Below, one piece after another: positions 1-6,126 of a stretch of DNA of 9,123 bases. A program made the position numbers and the translations under genes. The stretch covers positions 1-9,123 of the forward strand of contig CAZNQW010000157.1 in the NCBI GenBank assembly GCA_964575225.1. Direction: 5' to 3'. Every line of letters starts with the position of its first letter. Position 1 is the first letter of the stretch. Under the pieces are notes generated by a model, which saw only the letters and a list, made by a program, of their open reading frames with translations, had not been told where the DNA came from and ran no database searches. This DNA comes from CAZNQW01 sp964575225. Lineage in GTDB: Bacteria > Chloroflexota > Anaerolineae > JAAYZQ01.

Positions 1-57
1 CACTGGAACTGCTCAACTTGACAGATTCATCAGGTGCTTAACTTGTGACCAATGGCC

Positions 58-984
58 TTAGGGGTCGCCGGTTTGTCGTTTGCTGGAGGGCGTCTTGGGC
101 TCGGGCGGTCGGAAGCGGGGAAAGATGCGGTGCAGAGTCCGTTGAACCCAGCGACGCAGCGGAGGCACCCGGTGCGAGCGGGCAAACGCATCGACGGCGT
201 CTCGGGTTTCGCTCTGGGCGCCATACAGAATCTGCAGGCTGGCGCGGTTTTCGGCAATCCACAGATACAGGTCGGCCTCGGTGCGGGCGGGAAATCGCTC
301 GAGCACATTCGAGGCGCGGATGTTGGTTACCACGGGCATATAGACCTGCTCGTACCAGTTCTGGGCGGCTTCGGGCAGGGTGGGGTAGTGCCGGGAGCGA
401 AGGCCCATGTAAAACTGATGGACTTCGATGTGCTGGAGCAGGCTGTGGTAGGCTCCCGGTCGGGTGAGTTCGATTCGTTGCTCGGGGCAGGTCTGGTCGA
501 GCAAGGTCTTTTCCAAAAAGTCCGTATAGCCCGCCTTCAGGATCATATCTTCGGCTGACGTGCTGGAATCAATCGAGACTCGCGTAGGGACCTCGACCAC
601 GTGGGCCCAAATGGACTTGGCCTTGCGCGAGCGGGCCACGGACACGCGATGGTTGCCATCCTGGACAAAGTAGACGTCGCCGACTTGGAGGACGTCGATG
701 GGGGGTAGGTCGCGTTTGCCCAGCAAGCGTTCGATATGGGTCCATCGCGACGAGTCGACATGGGCGCGAGGCAAAAAAGCGCGGGAAAAGTCGCGGTAGC
801 GACCCACACTGCCGACAATTTTGTTCAAAGGGATCTCGCGCAGATCGGGGCTGCGGTCAGATTCGCCGAGGTGAAGCTGTTCCCGCACTTGGTCAAACGA
901 CAGCAGCGTCCCGGGCCGCCCCGTCATTTCCGACAGGACGGATTCGAAAAAGGCGCGGCGCCGGGCGGCGTTAAAGATGCCCAT
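58..984 (-). CDS. ParB-like (ParB/Srx-fold) domain protein
   Basis: 308 residues from the ATG at 984. Residues ~48-135 look like a ParB/sulfiredoxin-like N-terminal domain: a 'REIPLNKIVGSVGRYRDF' strand-helix region, then 'DVYFVQDGNHRVSVAR' at ~103-118, which corresponds to the G-x-H/R-R-x-x-A nucleotide-binding box of that superfamily. The remainder (~140-308) is alpha-helical looking and rich in Trp, Tyr and Arg, with a basic Pro-rich C-terminus; I see no clear helix-turn-helix, so it is not a canonical chromosomal ParB. The frame stays open up to an ATG at 1068, but that extension would overlap the upstream small membrane-protein gene and reads as non-conserved sequence; 'MGIFNAARRRAFFE' is a better N-terminus. 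It is the third gene of a minus-strand cluster after scpB and lies 50 bases beyond the small ORF. Its function is unknown; a DNA- or nucleotide-related role is inferred from the fold only. Confidence 0.75.
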   Translation of the reverse strand: MGIFNAARRRAFFESVLSEMTGRPGTLLSFDQVREQLHLGESDRSPDLREIPLNKIVGSVGRYRDFSRAFLPRAHVDSSRWTHIERLLGKRDLPPIDVLQVGDVYFVQDGNHRVSVARSRKAKSIWAHVVEVPTRVSIDSSTSAEDMILKAGYTDFLEKTLLDQTCPEQRIELTRPGAYHSLLQHIEVHQFYMGLRSRHYPTLPEAAQNWYEQVYMPVVTNIRASNVLERFPARTEADLYLWIAENRASLQILYGAQSETRDAVDAFARSHRVPPLRRWVQRTLHRIFPRFRPPEPKTPSSKRQTGDP

Positions 985-1034
985 CGAGATCTCTTGGTTG
1001 CGATCTGGGGCGGAATTGGACACTTGACTCACGC

Positions 1035-1169
1035 TCAGGGTACCAGATAACTGCCAAGGATGGCGCACACAGCCAGCCAGGTGAGAACGATCAGGATAGC
1101 GGCCATGAAGACCACGAGTCTTTTGCCTGTGGAGAGTTGTCTGATAGCCTGGAGCAGTGGGCGCAACAC
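1035..1169 (-). CDS. Small single-span membrane protein (44 aa)
   Basis: A 44-codon frame starts with GTG at 1169, three bases after the scpB stop codon, and ends with TGA at 1035-1037. It has an excellent Shine-Dalgarno sequence, AGGAGGG, at 1177-1183 (formed by the last scpB codons), 7 bases before the GTG. The product begins with a short basic amphipathic part (about residues 1-17, containing RPLLQAIRQLSTGKR) followed by one hydrophobic helix at ~18-43 (LVVFMAAILIVLTWLAVCAI...). This pattern predicts an inner-membrane protein with its N-terminus inside. A TTG directly after the GTG is an alternative start. The tight spacing implies translational coupling to scpB. I do not recognise a family. 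It is easily missed by gene finders because of its length. Confidence 0.65.
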   Translation of the reverse strand: MLRPLLQAIRQLSTGKRLVVFMAAILIVLTWLAVCAILGSYLVP

Positions 1170-1172
1170 GGA

Positions 1173-1739
1173 CTAACCCTCCTCTGACCCTTGATCCGCA
1201 AAGTCGATCTGAGGCAGTTCGTCCAAGCTGGTCAATCCGAACTGCTGCAGGAATTCAAAGGTGGTTCCAAAGCAGACAGGGCGTCCCACCTGCTCCAGGC
1301 GGCCCTGCTCTTCGACCAGGCCTCGGTTGACAAGTGTGCGTAGGACGCTGTCCGAGTTTACGCCGCGGATGGCCTCCACCTGAGCGCGGGTGACCGGCTG
1401 GCGGTAGGCCACGATGGCCAGGGTCTCGAGGGCGGCGGGCGACAGTTTGCTGGTGAATTCCAGGCCCAGGAATCGCCGCACAGGCTCGGCCGCCTGAGGA
1501 GCTGTGACCATCTGCACGCGCTGGCGCTTGCGTTGCAGCCGAATGCCCCGATTGACATAATCTCGTGTGAGAGCGGCAAGGGAGGCTTCCACATCCTCGA
1601 CACTGATTTCCAGGGCGGTAGCGAGCCTGTCGACGGGGACCGGTTCGTCGGCCACAAAGAGGAGACTCTCCACTAGCGCTTCTGTGGATAAAGCGGGTTG
1701 TGTAGTTTGTGTGATTTGGGTGGATGGTTCACCAGTCAT
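1173..1739 (-). CDS. scpB: Segregation and condensation protein B
   Basis: ScpB is the winged-helix kleisin partner that, with ScpA, binds the SMC ATPase and helps condense and separate newly replicated chromosomes. The protein (188 residues from the ATG at 1739, 191 from the TTG at 1748) shows the family hallmarks: 'VESLLFVADEPVPVDRLA' near the N-terminus (first winged helix), then 'LSPAALETLAIVAYRQPVTRAQVEAIRGV' and 'VLRTLVNRGLVEEQGR...GRPVCFGTT' (second winged helix), ending in the usual 'F...FGL.SLDELP' and an acidic tail. Length is normal. A GAGG at 1753-1756 lies 4 bases from the TTG and 13 from the ATG, so the start is ambiguous; I give the ATG. scpA, a frequent neighbour, is not in this window; the upstream gene is divergent. 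It heads a cluster with the small membrane protein and the ParB-like protein. Confidence 0.95.
   Translation of the reverse strand: MTGEPSTQITQTTQPALSTEALVESLLFVADEPVPVDRLATALEISVEDVEASLAALTRDYVNRGIRLQRKRQRVQMVTAPQAAEPVRRFLGLEFTSKLSPAALETLAIVAYRQPVTRAQVEAIRGVNSDSVLRTLVNRGLVEEQGRLEQVGRPVCFGTTFEFLQQFGLTSLDELPQIDFADQGSEEG
1177..1183 (-). promoter_or_regulatory. Ribosome binding site of the small membrane protein
   Basis: AGGAGGG on the minus strand, 7 bases before the GTG at 1169 and inside the last codons of scpB. It is the main reason to accept the 44-residue ORF and to expect coupling with scpB translation. Confidence 0.7.
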
Positions 1740-1769
1740 GGCTAGCAATTCGCCTCACGTACGCTGTTG

Positions 1770-1778
1770 TGCTATAAT
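1770..1778 (+). promoter_or_regulatory. Extended -10 promoter for the lipoprotein gene
   Basis: TGCTATAAT at 1770-1778 is a perfect extended -10 (TGn followed by TATAAT). No good -35 lies 16-18 bases upstream, as is usual for extended -10 promoters. Transcription would start near 1785, giving a leader of about 60 bases before the ATG at 1846. The element lies in the divergent region shared with scpB. Confidence 0.6.
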
Positions 1779-1845
1779 GGCCCTGTTTTCAATCTGAGCC
1801 GAAACGGGAAACCATCCCTTCCCGGCTGTGGGAGGTCTGGTCGCT

Positions 1846-2409
1846 ATGGAGAAGCGACGCCGATTTGCTCGCTTTATCTTGCCTGTGGTGATGCTGGCGA
1901 TTCTGGCCTGCGGGCCCTGTGGCCAGCTTTCGCAGGAAAAGCCCACGCCGCCCCGTCCCATTGCCGTATCGGCTGAGGCGGCCGCGCAACTAGAGTCTCG
2001 CATCCAGCAGGGCTTGAACGGACAATCTGGGCAGCAATTCATTGTTCGCATGTCAGATTCTGAAGTCACTTCGCTGGTGGCCACTCAGTTGGCCGATTTG
2101 GGCGAATCTCCGCTGCACGATCCCCAGATTTGGTTTACCAAAGGCAAGATATATGGCACGGGACGCCTGGTTAACGTGTTGCCGGTCGATGCCGATTTTT
2201 GGATCGTCGCCTCGGCGCACATCGAGGATGGACAAGTGGCATTGTTTATCGAGGACTTTTCGACGGGCCTGTTGCCCATTCCTGATGGGTTGCTGGACAC
2301 GATTTCCAGGAGCATCAATGAAACGGTAAATGAGCTTCAACTGAATGCCGATATTCGGGCCCTCGAGATTCTGGAGGGTGAAGCCATTGTCCAGGGGGTT
2401 CGCAAGTAG
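1846..2409 (+). CDS. Predicted lipoprotein, possible lipid-binding domain
   Basis: 187 residues from the ATG at 1846, which has GGAGG at 1831-1835, ten bases upstream. An upstream in-frame GTG at 1828 lies before that site and is less likely. The N-terminus (MEKRRRFARFILPVVMLAILAC) is a lipoprotein signal peptide with lipobox I-L-A-C at 19-22, so Cys22 should be lipidated and the protein held on the outer face of the cytoplasmic membrane. A short Pro-rich linker follows (~31-40), then one domain (~41-187) with alternating strands: 'QFIVRMSDSEVTSLVATQL', 'PQIWFTKGKIYGTGRL', 'VASAHIEDGQVALFIEDFSTGLLPIPDGLLD', 'LEILEGEAIVQG'. This strand pattern resembles the YpmS (DUF2140) or DUF2993 type of small amphipathic domain, but that is only a resemblance judged by eye. 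It is monocistronic, with its own promoter and terminator. No catalytic motif is visible. Confidence 0.8.
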   Translation: MEKRRRFARFILPVVMLAILACGPCGQLSQEKPTPPRPIAVSAEAAAQLESRIQQGLNGQSGQQFIVRMSDSEVTSLVATQLADLGESPLHDPQIWFTKGKIYGTGRLVNVLPVDADFWIVASAHIEDGQVALFIEDFSTGLLPIPDGLLDTISRSINETVNELQLNADIRALEILEGEAIVQGVRK

Positions 2410-2424
2410 TTGTGTCATCTCGGC

Positions 2425-2465
2425 AAGACCTCGGCGCCAGAGCCCGCGCCGAGGTCTTTTTTTTT
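2425..2465 (+). terminator. Intrinsic terminator of the lipoprotein gene
   Basis: A perfect 13-bp stem (AAGACCTCGGCGC at 2425-2437 with its complement at 2446-2458), an 8-base loop and a run of nine T at 2457-2465. It begins 16 bases after the lipoprotein stop codon. On the minus strand there is no U-tract after the stem, so it should act mainly on plus-strand transcripts, although it lies just beyond the end of the converging AmaP-like gene. Confidence 0.93.
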
Positions 2466-2472
2466 CTGGCTC

Positions 2473-3027
2473 CTATTCCTTGGGAAAGGGGGCGTGTTTG
2501 ATCTTGACCTGGACCTTGCCCAGTTTCAGGCCCATGCGCTCTTCGAGAACCTCCCGAGCGACTTGGAGGACCTCTTCGGTTTTCATGGGAACGTCGATCT
2601 CGGGCGAGGTCTCCAGCAATAGGTCCACGTCGACGCCGCGCGAGCGTCCATAAATTTGGGGAGTGACCTTGACCACGTCGGGGAGTTGGTCGATGTTGTA
2701 GGCCAGGCGTTGCGCGATGGAATCGGTGGTGATGGATGCTTCGCCGCCGGCCAGCTTTTGGACGCGGACCGTCTTTTTCCGCGGCCGCCGGAGCTCCAGC
2801 CACAGAAGAATGAGGCACAAAAGCACGATGCCGCCCCCTATGAGCACGCGGCTGGCGGCAAGCACGGCCCAGCTATTCTGCTGATAATGCTCTATTCCAT
2901 CTCTGGCCCATTCAAAGAACGATGCCGTGAAAGAAAGGCTTTCCTTGGGCACCACAGCGACAATGATGGCCAAAGCGATGATGACAACGAGGAGTACAAT
3001 GATCACCAGGCGATTGAACACGTTCAT
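2473..3027 (-). CDS. amaP: AmaP-like Asp23/Gls24-family membrane anchor
   Basis: 184 residues from the ATG at 3027, fixed by a strong AAGGAGG site 7 bases upstream; an ATG further upstream (3147) lies beyond the promoter and is rejected. Order of parts: TM1 at ~6-26 (NRLVIIVLLVVIIALAIIVAVV), a short loop (~27-52), TM2 at ~53-78 (VLIGGGIVLLCLILLWLEL), a basic stretch (RRPRKKTVR), then an Asp23-like domain at ~92-180 ('GGEASITTDSIAQRLAYNI...LPDVVKV', 'GVDVDLLLET', 'VLEERMGLKLGKVQVKI'). This layout matches AmaP, which in Gram-positive bacteria anchors the alkaline-shock protein Asp23 to the membrane as part of the envelope-stress response. No separate asp23 gene is in this window. It is transcribed alone from the promoter at 3071-3099. 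Family assignment is firm; the specific AmaP role is inferred. Confidence 0.85.
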   Translation of the reverse strand: MNVFNRLVIIVLLVVIIALAIIVAVVPKESLSFTASFFEWARDGIEHYQQNSWAVLAASRVLIGGGIVLLCLILLWLELRRPRKKTVRVQKLAGGEASITTDSIAQRLAYNIDQLPDVVKVTPQIYGRSRGVDVDLLLETSPEIDVPMKTEEVLQVAREVLEERMGLKLGKVQVKIKHAPFPKE

Positions 3028-3034
3028 GGGCAAA

Positions 3035-3041
3035 CCTCCTT
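3035..3041 (-). promoter_or_regulatory. Ribosome binding site fixing the AmaP-like start
   Basis: AAGGAGG on the minus strand with a 7-base spacer to the ATG at 3027. It decides for this start over the in-frame ATG 120 bases upstream. Confidence 0.8.
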
Positions 3042-3070
3042 GTGGTTCTATTTCACGATGTATCAAGGTT

Positions 3071-3099
3071 ATTATACACCAGTTGACCGTTTTCGTCCA
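3071..3099 (-). promoter_or_regulatory. Sigma-70 promoter for the AmaP-like gene
   Basis: On the minus strand: TGGACG (-35, 3094-3099), a 17-base spacer, and a perfect TATAAT (-10, 3071-3076). Predicted start of transcription is near 3064, giving a leader of about 37 bases. Confidence 0.75.
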
Positions 3100-3144
3100 G
3101 TGGGAATGAGACCGAGTTTGTGTATACAAGTCGGTGGGATTCTT

Positions 3145-3209
3145 CATGGGGGCCTGCCGAGGCCCCCATGCCCCCCGGCCGGGGGCCTAACGCCCCCGGA
3201 GCCCCCCGA
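3145..3209. repeat. GC-rich hairpin cluster in the 3100-3450 intergenic region
   Basis: Within the ~350-base gap between the AmaP-like promoter and the end of the coiled-coil gene I see no credible coding sequence. It does contain an 11-bp perfect stem with a GCCG loop (CATGGGGGCCT at 3145-3155, complement 3160-3170), a 14-bp palindrome CCCCCGGCCGGGGG at 3172-3185, and a competing stem GGGGGC/GCCCCC (3181-3186 with 3192-3197). No T-run follows on either strand, so it is not a classical terminator, although it could end or protect the transcript of the operon that finishes at 3452. The rest (3210-3450) shows nothing I can name. Confidence 0.6.
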
Positions 3210-3451
3210 ATCTAGTGCGTTGCTCGCTTGGTGTATCTATGCGAGAGCGTTCACGCGTCACTGCGAGCTCCATGGGGACTTGACCGTCTTTCAAAAGGAT
3301 GGGTAAAAGTCACTCCGCCGCCCCACAAAACTCGGTGGCGACGGAACAGCCAAGTTCACGATTCCCACCGAAAGAGATACACTATCGAGACCGATTGCAG
3401 GGCTATCAAAGATTGGCTGGGAATGGGGGCGGGAAGGGCCATCCCCCGGGA

Positions 3452-4618
3452 TCACCAGCGGGCCGTGGCTTGTTGGATCATGGCATTCAGCCTGGCGAAT
3501 AGGGCTTCGATGCTGTTTTCGGACAGAGGGCCCTCCAGGAGGGGTTGGACGTTGGCCCGAAACTCGGCAGGGTTGGTGCCGATGACCGTTTCGTCGGCGA
3601 ATTGTTGGGCCAACGCGGACCATTGCCGGTGAAAGGTTTCGGCTTCTTTGGGCAGGGAAAAGTCCAGGGCGGGCAGGTGGGCGCTGTGCATCTCCTGTTC
3701 GCTTTTGAGCGCCTCAATACTGGCCCGCATGGCCTGCAGACCTTTTTGGATTCCACCCAGCAGCCCAATCAAGCCGCCCGCTGAGGCCAATCCGGCGTGA
3801 TATTCATCGGTCTGGATATTCAGGTCGATCATTTCTGCGAGGCGCTCGTTCAGCGTTGCGTCGGGGCCGGGCGCCGGCGACTTGACCTCATCGAGGATGT
3901 GGCGGATGGCACGTCGAAGCGTCAATTCCTCTGATTTGTCGGGATCATTCAGTTGATCGAGTTCTGACTGGAGGCGGGCGGCCGCAATACTCTCCATCTG
4001 CCAGCGGCCCTGCAGCGCGGCTTGATGTTGGTTGATCCGGGCGCGTTCCTTGTCCCATTGATTGCGTATGTTGTGGATGGATTCATTCAGGGCTTCGAGC
4101 TTGCCCAGGATGCGATGTCGTTCTCGGTCGGCGCGGATGATCGACAGAAAATTGACCACGAGTCCCAGGCCGCCTGACGTTTTCCGGATTTGGTTGTTGA
4201 GTTCCTGGAGTTGCGCCACCAGGCCCACTTTTTCGGCTTTGAGCTTTTCTTCCTGCTCGTCCAATTGGGGATTGAGGGCGCGGAATTCGGCCAGTTCGCC
4301 CTGCGCCTGGCGCAAAAGTTCGTCGGCGGCGGCCTGGCGCTTGGGCAGATATTCTTCGCGCAATTTCTGGCGACGTTCGTCGATGGCCTGGCGCTCGGTG
4401 ATCGACCTCTCTTGGACGGCAGCGCGCAGGCCGGGGTTCAGGCTCTCCATGCCGGCGCTGAGGATTTCGGTGAGCATGTCCAGTGTGGTGTCGTGCCGGA
4501 CCTTGAAGGTGTCGAATTGGGCGTTAAAGGCTACCTGGATTTCGTTGAGTTGATGGATGAGGGCCTCAATGGCGTCCTCTTGGGCCTGGAAGTGTCTTAA
4601 AATTTCGGCTACCTTCAT
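3452..4618 (-). CDS. Long coiled-coil protein, last gene of the radical SAM operon
   Basis: 388 residues from the ATG at 4618, with GGAG nine bases upstream. The frame is open upstream to 4993 but that part overlaps the radical SAM gene and looks like shadow sequence. Nearly the whole protein is predicted helical and coiled-coil: ~1-55 (ILRHFQAQEDAIEALIHQLNEIQ), ~68-147 (rich in Glu, Lys, Arg and Gln), ~160-245, and ~295-385. Two short Gly-rich hydrophobic patches, ~149-160 (GGLGLVVNFLSI) and ~277-290 (AGLASAGGLIGLLGGI), interrupt it; they could be hairpin turns or membrane-contacting segments. There is no signal peptide, no cysteine-rich motif and no recognisable enzyme domain. Its position directly after the radical SAM gene, with a possible coupled peptide ORF between them, suggests a structural or scaffold partner of the Cys-tail protein. 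The family is not recognised. Confidence 0.85.
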   Translation of the reverse strand: MKVAEILRHFQAQEDAIEALIHQLNEIQVAFNAQFDTFKVRHDTTLDMLTEILSAGMESLNPGLRAAVQERSITERQAIDERRQKLREEYLPKRQAAADELLRQAQGELAEFRALNPQLDEQEEKLKAEKVGLVAQLQELNNQIRKTSGGLGLVVNFLSIIRADRERHRILGKLEALNESIHNIRNQWDKERARINQHQAALQGRWQMESIAAARLQSELDQLNDPDKSEELTLRRAIRHILDEVKSPAPGPDATLNERLAEMIDLNIQTDEYHAGLASAGGLIGLLGGIQKGLQAMRASIEALKSEQEMHSAHLPALDFSLPKEAETFHRQWSALAQQFADETVIGTNPAEFRANVQPLLEGPLSENSIEALFARLNAMIQQATARW

Positions 4619-4692
4619 ATCTGTTTTCTCCACGTTGCCTGGGAATCGCACTCGCGATAGGGACAGGGTGCCAGTGCCACCAGCAGATTCAT
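4615..4692 (-). CDS. Possible 25-aa peptide coupled to both neighbours by ATGA
   Basis: A 25-codon frame whose ATG (4692-4690) overlaps the TGA of the radical SAM gene (4691-4689), and whose own TGA (4617-4615) overlaps the ATG of the coiled-coil gene (4618-4616). The product starts MNLLVALAPCPYRECDSQ and ends in a basic RKQI. It has two cysteines in a C-P-Y-R-E-C arrangement and a hydrophobic N-terminal third. There is no independent Shine-Dalgarno; initiation would depend on re-initiation at the ATGA. It could be a peptide substrate of the adjacent radical SAM enzyme, a coupling leader for the coiled-coil gene, or chance. The 5' half uses GC-ending codons like its neighbours (CTG, CTG, GTG), the 3' half less so. 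Confidence 0.35.
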   Translation of the reverse strand: MNLLVALAPCPYRECDSQATWRKQI

Positions 4693-6083
4693 GATACGCC
4701 CACGCCGCGAACCTGGCCCACGAGGCGTTTGCGCGCCTGCCATGCCCAGCGGGTGAGGGCCGAGGTGGGCTGAAGATGGCCGGCAAGCTCTGAAAAGTTG
4801 CCGCGCTCGTCCCAGTAGAGGGGACAGGCGCCACAACACAGGGATGCCAGGTCGCAGTTGCGACAGCCGGGGGGCAGAAACTCTTTGTTGCGCCAATAGC
4901 GGGCGGCGCGCCGATTCCAGATTTCATCGAACGGCTCGTGTAGGAGATTGCCCACCCCTTGCCCAAAGCTGGAACAGGGCAGTACGCTGCCATCGGGCGC
5001 CACGCTCAGCAAGCCATCGGCCGCCGAGCAGGATTGGCTGCCCAGGCCATGGGCCACCGGATTGAACAGGCAAAGGGGAACGGGGGAATACCACACGAAT
5101 CTCATGCCCCGCTCGTTGGCCCGCTCTTTGAGGGGCAGCACCAGCTCGCCGATTTCGTCATAGCCGATCTCCATGCGGCCGACGGCGTCGCCGGTGCGGA
5201 TGACCATGTTCATGCTGAGGTAGGGTTGATCCATGTCGGCCAAAAAATCGACCAAGGCCAGGAGGTCGTCACGGTTCAAGCTGTTGATGGTGGTGTTGGT
5301 GTGGGTATGGATGCCCGCTGCTTTGAGATTGCGGATGCCGCGTACGGTGCGCTGCCAGGCGCCGGGATGGCCGACAATGCGATCGTGGATCTCGGGATCG
5401 GCGGCCTCCAGGCTGACCTGGGCCGAGTCGAGGCCCGCTTGGGCCAGGCGCTCGACATAACCGTTGGCGCCGCAGCGCAGGCCGTTGGTGATCAGGTTGG
5501 TTCGCAGCCGCCTCGATTTGGCATAGGCTACGAGTTCGGGAAGGTCGGGGCGCAGGGTGGGCTCGCCGCCGGTGAAGGACACGGTGGGCACCCGGGCCTC
5601 ATCGACGATGAGGTCGAGGATGCGCCGGATCTGGGCGGTGGTCATTTCGGGCATCTGGGCGCCGCGGTCGGGGGCGCTGGCATAGCAAAAGGTGCAGCGG
5701 TTCTGGCAGCGGTAGGTGAGGGCGATTTCTGACAGCACCGGCAGCTCGCGGAGGTGGCTGCCAAAGGGAGTGCGGCGGATGGCGGGTGCGGCGCCCTCCT
5801 GGTCGCGAAGCACCATCGACAGGGAGCGCACTAGCCGGTCCAGGTCGGCTTCTACCTGAGTCTGGGGCGCCTGGTAGCGGGCAGCGGTCGCTCGCACCAC
5901 CGCCTCCACGTCGGGAGTCTCCTGGGCGTACAAAGCCGACAGCATTTCGGTGGCTGTGCGGTTCAGGTGGTGGATCTTGTTGGGCCGGAGGATCAAGAGC
6001 CTGTCCTCGGGCCGGATAAAGACATAGTCGCGGGTGCTGGCGATAAATTCGGATACAAAGCTCTGCAATGGATTGGCTTCCAT
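4689..6083 (-). CDS. PqqD-like/radical SAM/SPASM peptide-modifying enzyme
   Basis: 464 residues, ATG at 6083 with AAGGA five bases upstream. Residues ~18-90 resemble the PqqD/RRE peptide-recognition domain ('YVFIRPEDRLLILRPNKIHHLNRTATEML', then helices). The radical SAM core (~115-330) has the CxxxCxxC cluster motif at C126, C130 and C133 (CQNRCTFCY), and TGGEPT at 171-176 for S-adenosylmethionine binding. A C-terminal SPASM domain binds extra Fe-S clusters: C352 and C370 around 'APDGSVLPC', then C407-x2-C410-x5-C416-x3-C420. PqqE, AlbA and other maturases with this layout bind a precursor peptide and make Cys- or side-chain-based crosslinks after forming a 5'-deoxyadenosyl radical. The gene lies 43 bases downstream of the gene for a membrane protein with a Cys-His repeat tail, its likely substrate. 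All key cysteines are present. Substrate and product are inferred. Confidence 0.9.
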   Translation of the reverse strand: MEANPLQSFVSEFIASTRDYVFIRPEDRLLILRPNKIHHLNRTATEMLSALYAQETPDVEAVVRATAARYQAPQTQVEADLDRLVRSLSMVLRDQEGAAPAIRRTPFGSHLRELPVLSEIALTYRCQNRCTFCYASAPDRGAQMPEMTTAQIRRILDLIVDEARVPTVSFTGGEPTLRPDLPELVAYAKSRRLRTNLITNGLRCGANGYVERLAQAGLDSAQVSLEAADPEIHDRIVGHPGAWQRTVRGIRNLKAAGIHTHTNTTINSLNRDDLLALVDFLADMDQPYLSMNMVIRTGDAVGRMEIGYDEIGELVLPLKERANERGMRFVWYSPVPLCLFNPVAHGLGSQSCSAADGLLSVAPDGSVLPCSSFGQGVGNLLHEPFDEIWNRRAARYWRNKEFLPPGCRNCDLASLCCGACPLYWDERGNFSELAGHLQPTSALTRWAWQARKRLVGQVRGVGVS

Positions 6084-6108
6084 CAGGTTCCTTTTCGGTC
6101 CAGCATGT

Positions 6109-6125
6109 GGGCGGCGCCAACGCCC
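6109..6125 (-). other. Small intercistronic hairpin
   Basis: On the minus strand GGGCG (6121-6125) and CGCCC (6109-6113) form a 5-bp stem with a 7-base loop, between the stop codon of the Cys-tail gene and the start of the radical SAM gene. No U-tract follows. It could influence mRNA processing, or be chance in GC-rich DNA. Confidence 0.3.
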
Positions 6126-6126
6126 T

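Noticed and set aside
985..1068. Upstream start (1068) for the ParB-like protein
   Set aside because: It overlaps the small membrane-protein gene, has no better ribosome site, and the extra residues do not resemble a domain.
1749..1800. A matching divergent promoter for scpB on the minus strand
   Set aside because: TTGAAA and TATAGC are present but spaced far too closely (10 bases), and I find no other good pair, so the scpB promoter is left uncalled.
4619..4993. Upstream extension of the coiled-coil protein to 4993
   Set aside because: It lies inside the radical SAM coding region in another frame and lacks coiled-coil character; the ATG at 4618 has a ribosome site.
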